Of a DNA stretch of 5,730 nucleotides, positions 4,730 to 5,730 are shown piece after piece. Where the stretch lies: the NCBI GenBank assembly GCA_022615255.1, contig JAKEHC010000076.1, positions 1-5,730 on the forward strand, in the 5' to 3' direction. Numbering within the stretch: the first letter of the stretch is position 1; each line of letters opens with the position of its first letter. The notes below the pieces were generated by a model that saw nothing but the letters and a program-made list of their open reading frames with translations, made no database searches and had not been told where the DNA came from. The translations under genes and the position numbers were made by a program. This stretch comes from Candidatus Dadabacteria bacterium. GTDB taxonomy: Bacteria; Desulfobacterota_D; UBA1144; Nemesobacterales; CSP1-2.

Positions 4730-5459
4730 TCTAAAAGTCACTGCAATAATAGCAGCCGCTGGACTGGGGAAAAGGTTTGGAGAAGTTATAAAGAAGCAGT
4801 TTATGCTGCTTGGCGGAAAGCCACTTATAGTTTATTCAATCGAGAGGTTTGAAGAATCAGAGTTAATAAAAGAAATCATCCTTGTCGTATCAGAGGATTC
4901 TACCAGCTACTGCCAAAGGGAGATAGTTGATAGGTATCGATTTAAAAAGGTCACAAAAATTATTCCCGGAGGAGAGGAAAGGCAGCATTCCGTAAAATCA
5001 GGGTTTGATTCAATCTCAAATGATACCGACGTAGTTATAGTTCATGACGGCGTGCGACCATTCGTAACCGTAAGCCTGATTGATGAGGTTATCAGAGAAT
5101 GCTTAAAATCAGGCGGGGCTATAGCCGCCATCCCGGTAACCGATACGATAAAGAAATCCTCTGCCAAAAAACATATTGAAGACACACTTTCACGAGAAGC
5201 CCTCTGGCTTGCTCAAACGCCGCAGGCTTTTAGGTACGACCTTTTAAAAATAGCTTATGAAAAAACAGCCATTGACGGGTTCCTAGGCACAGACGAATCC
5301 TCGTTAGTAGAGAGGCTAGGCGTTCCGATCGGGCTTGTGCCAGGCTCTCAAATGAACATAAAGATCACAACCCATGAACACCTGCTTTTAGGAGAACTAA
5401 TGCTTAAGGACGGAAGAAAATTATTGAAAATAAACGCCGAGAAGAAAGAGAAAAAATAG
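4722..5459 (+). CDS. ispD: 2-C-methyl-D-erythritol 4-phosphate cytidylyltransferase (IspD)
   Basis: This 245-residue cytoplasmic enzyme joins CTP and 2-C-methyl-D-erythritol 4-phosphate to give CDP-methylerythritol and pyrophosphate, the third step of the MEP pathway. Visible motifs are [10 protein letters not shown] (11-20, nucleotide loop with R18), KKQF with K25, [12 protein letters not shown] (83-94), VHDGVRPF (107-114, acidic D109), the AQTPQAF segment (164-170), GTDES (189-193) and NIKIT with K214 (212-216). These match the nucleotide-transferase fold and the known catalytic Arg/Lys pair and distal Lys. One variation stands out: HDGVRP replaces the common HDAARP. The C-terminal tail is lysine-rich (KKEKK) and slightly longer than usual. 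The ATG lies inside the end of the PIN-TRAM gene (8-base overlap) with only a weak ribosome site, so coupling is likely. A 49-base gap separates it from ispF. Confidence 0.97.
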   Translation: MSDLKVTAIIAAAGLGKRFGEVIKKQFMLLGGKPLIVYSIERFEESELIKEIILVVSEDSTSYCQREIVDRYRFKKVTKIIPGGEERQHSVKSGFDSISNDTDVVIVHDGVRPFVTVSLIDEVIRECLKSGGAIAAIPVTDTIKKSSAKKHIEDTLSREALWLAQTPQAFRYDLLKIAYEKTAIDGFLGTDESSLVERLGVPIGLVPGSQMNIKITTHEHLLLGELMLKDGRKLLKINAEKKEKK

Positions 5460-5508
5460 GAAAATAGAGGTTTCAATCGGCAAGTTCGCATATTATGAGG
5501 AACAATTA

Positions 5509-5730
5509 ATGCACCGTGTGGGCATAGGATTTGACGCTCACAGATTCTCAAAAGGACATAAACTCATTTTAGGGGGAGTGGAGATTCCATTTGAATTCGG
5601 ACTCGAGGGCCACTCAGATGCAGATGTTCTAACCCACGCCATATGTGATGCAGTTCTAGGGGCTATTGGGGAAAGGGATATCGGGAGTCATTTTCCAGAT
5701 ACCGACCCCAGATATAAGGGGGCATCGAGC
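5509..5730 (+). CDS. ispF: 2-C-methyl-D-erythritol 2,4-cyclodiphosphate synthase (IspF), 5' part
   Basis: The first 74 codons of a family usually near 157 residues are present; the frame is open to the right edge. IspF converts CDP-methylerythritol 2-phosphate to methylerythritol cyclodiphosphate with release of CMP, the fifth step of the MEP pathway, and acts as a homotrimer. The N-terminus [13 protein letters not shown] is diagnostic. The zinc ligands D9, H11 and H43 are present, the last in [19 protein letters not shown], and the region [21 protein letters not shown] contains the conserved FPDTDP turn. GAGG at 5497-5500 lies 8 bases before the ATG. It follows ispD on the same strand after 49 bases with no visible terminator, consistent with an operon. 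Genes for the intervening IspE step are not in the window. Confidence 0.97.
   Translation, partial: MHRVGIGFDAHRFSKGHKLILGGVEIPFEFGLEGHSDADVLTHAICDAVLGAIGERDIGSHFPDTDPRYKGASS

Overview
The window looks like an ordinary chromosomal stretch from a free-living, moderately AT-rich Gram-negative bacterium. The evidence is an outer-membrane-type lipoprotein, the non-mevalonate (MEP) isoprenoid genes ispD and ispF, and a PIN-TRAM membrane protein directly upstream of ispD. The gene set would suit Desulfobacterota (deltaproteobacteria), Dadabacteria or a related phylum. That placement is inference from protein style and gene order, and no rRNA or other taxonomic marker is present.

Layout. Positions 1-194 are non-coding and consist largely of small palindromic repeats, including a perfect 30-bp palindrome just past the end of purB. 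From 2248 down to 195, on the minus strand, lies a two-gene operon: a YycJ/WalJ-like metallo-beta-lactamase-fold hydrolase followed by purB (adenylosuccinate lyase), joined by a 4-base ATGA stop/start overlap. A short divergent promoter region (about 2249-2330) separates it from a plus-strand gene for a DUF4505/UPF0598-like protein of unknown function, whose start codon is uncertain and possibly non-canonical. Positions 2807-3031 (225 bases) hold no convincing gene. This spacer contains a hairpin at the end of the upstream gene and a nested set of inverted repeats related to those at the left edge.

From 3032 to the right edge all genes are on the plus strand: a DUF4410-like lipoprotein, a YacL-type PIN-TRAM membrane protein, ispD (overlapping it by 8 bases) and the first 74 codons of ispF, cut by the window end. 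IspD and IspF catalyse the third and fifth steps of the MEP route to isopentenyl diphosphate. The overlap between the PIN-TRAM gene and ispD indicates co-expression, but the sequence shows no direct biochemical link. The spacer of about 147 bases before the PIN-TRAM gene contains no visible terminator and no convincing promoter.

I see no defence system, prophage, insertion sequence, CRISPR array, tRNA or rRNA. The most unusual material is the dispersed palindrome family in the two spacers and the translation start of the DUF4505-like gene. I did not find persuasive evidence of a new multi-gene system.
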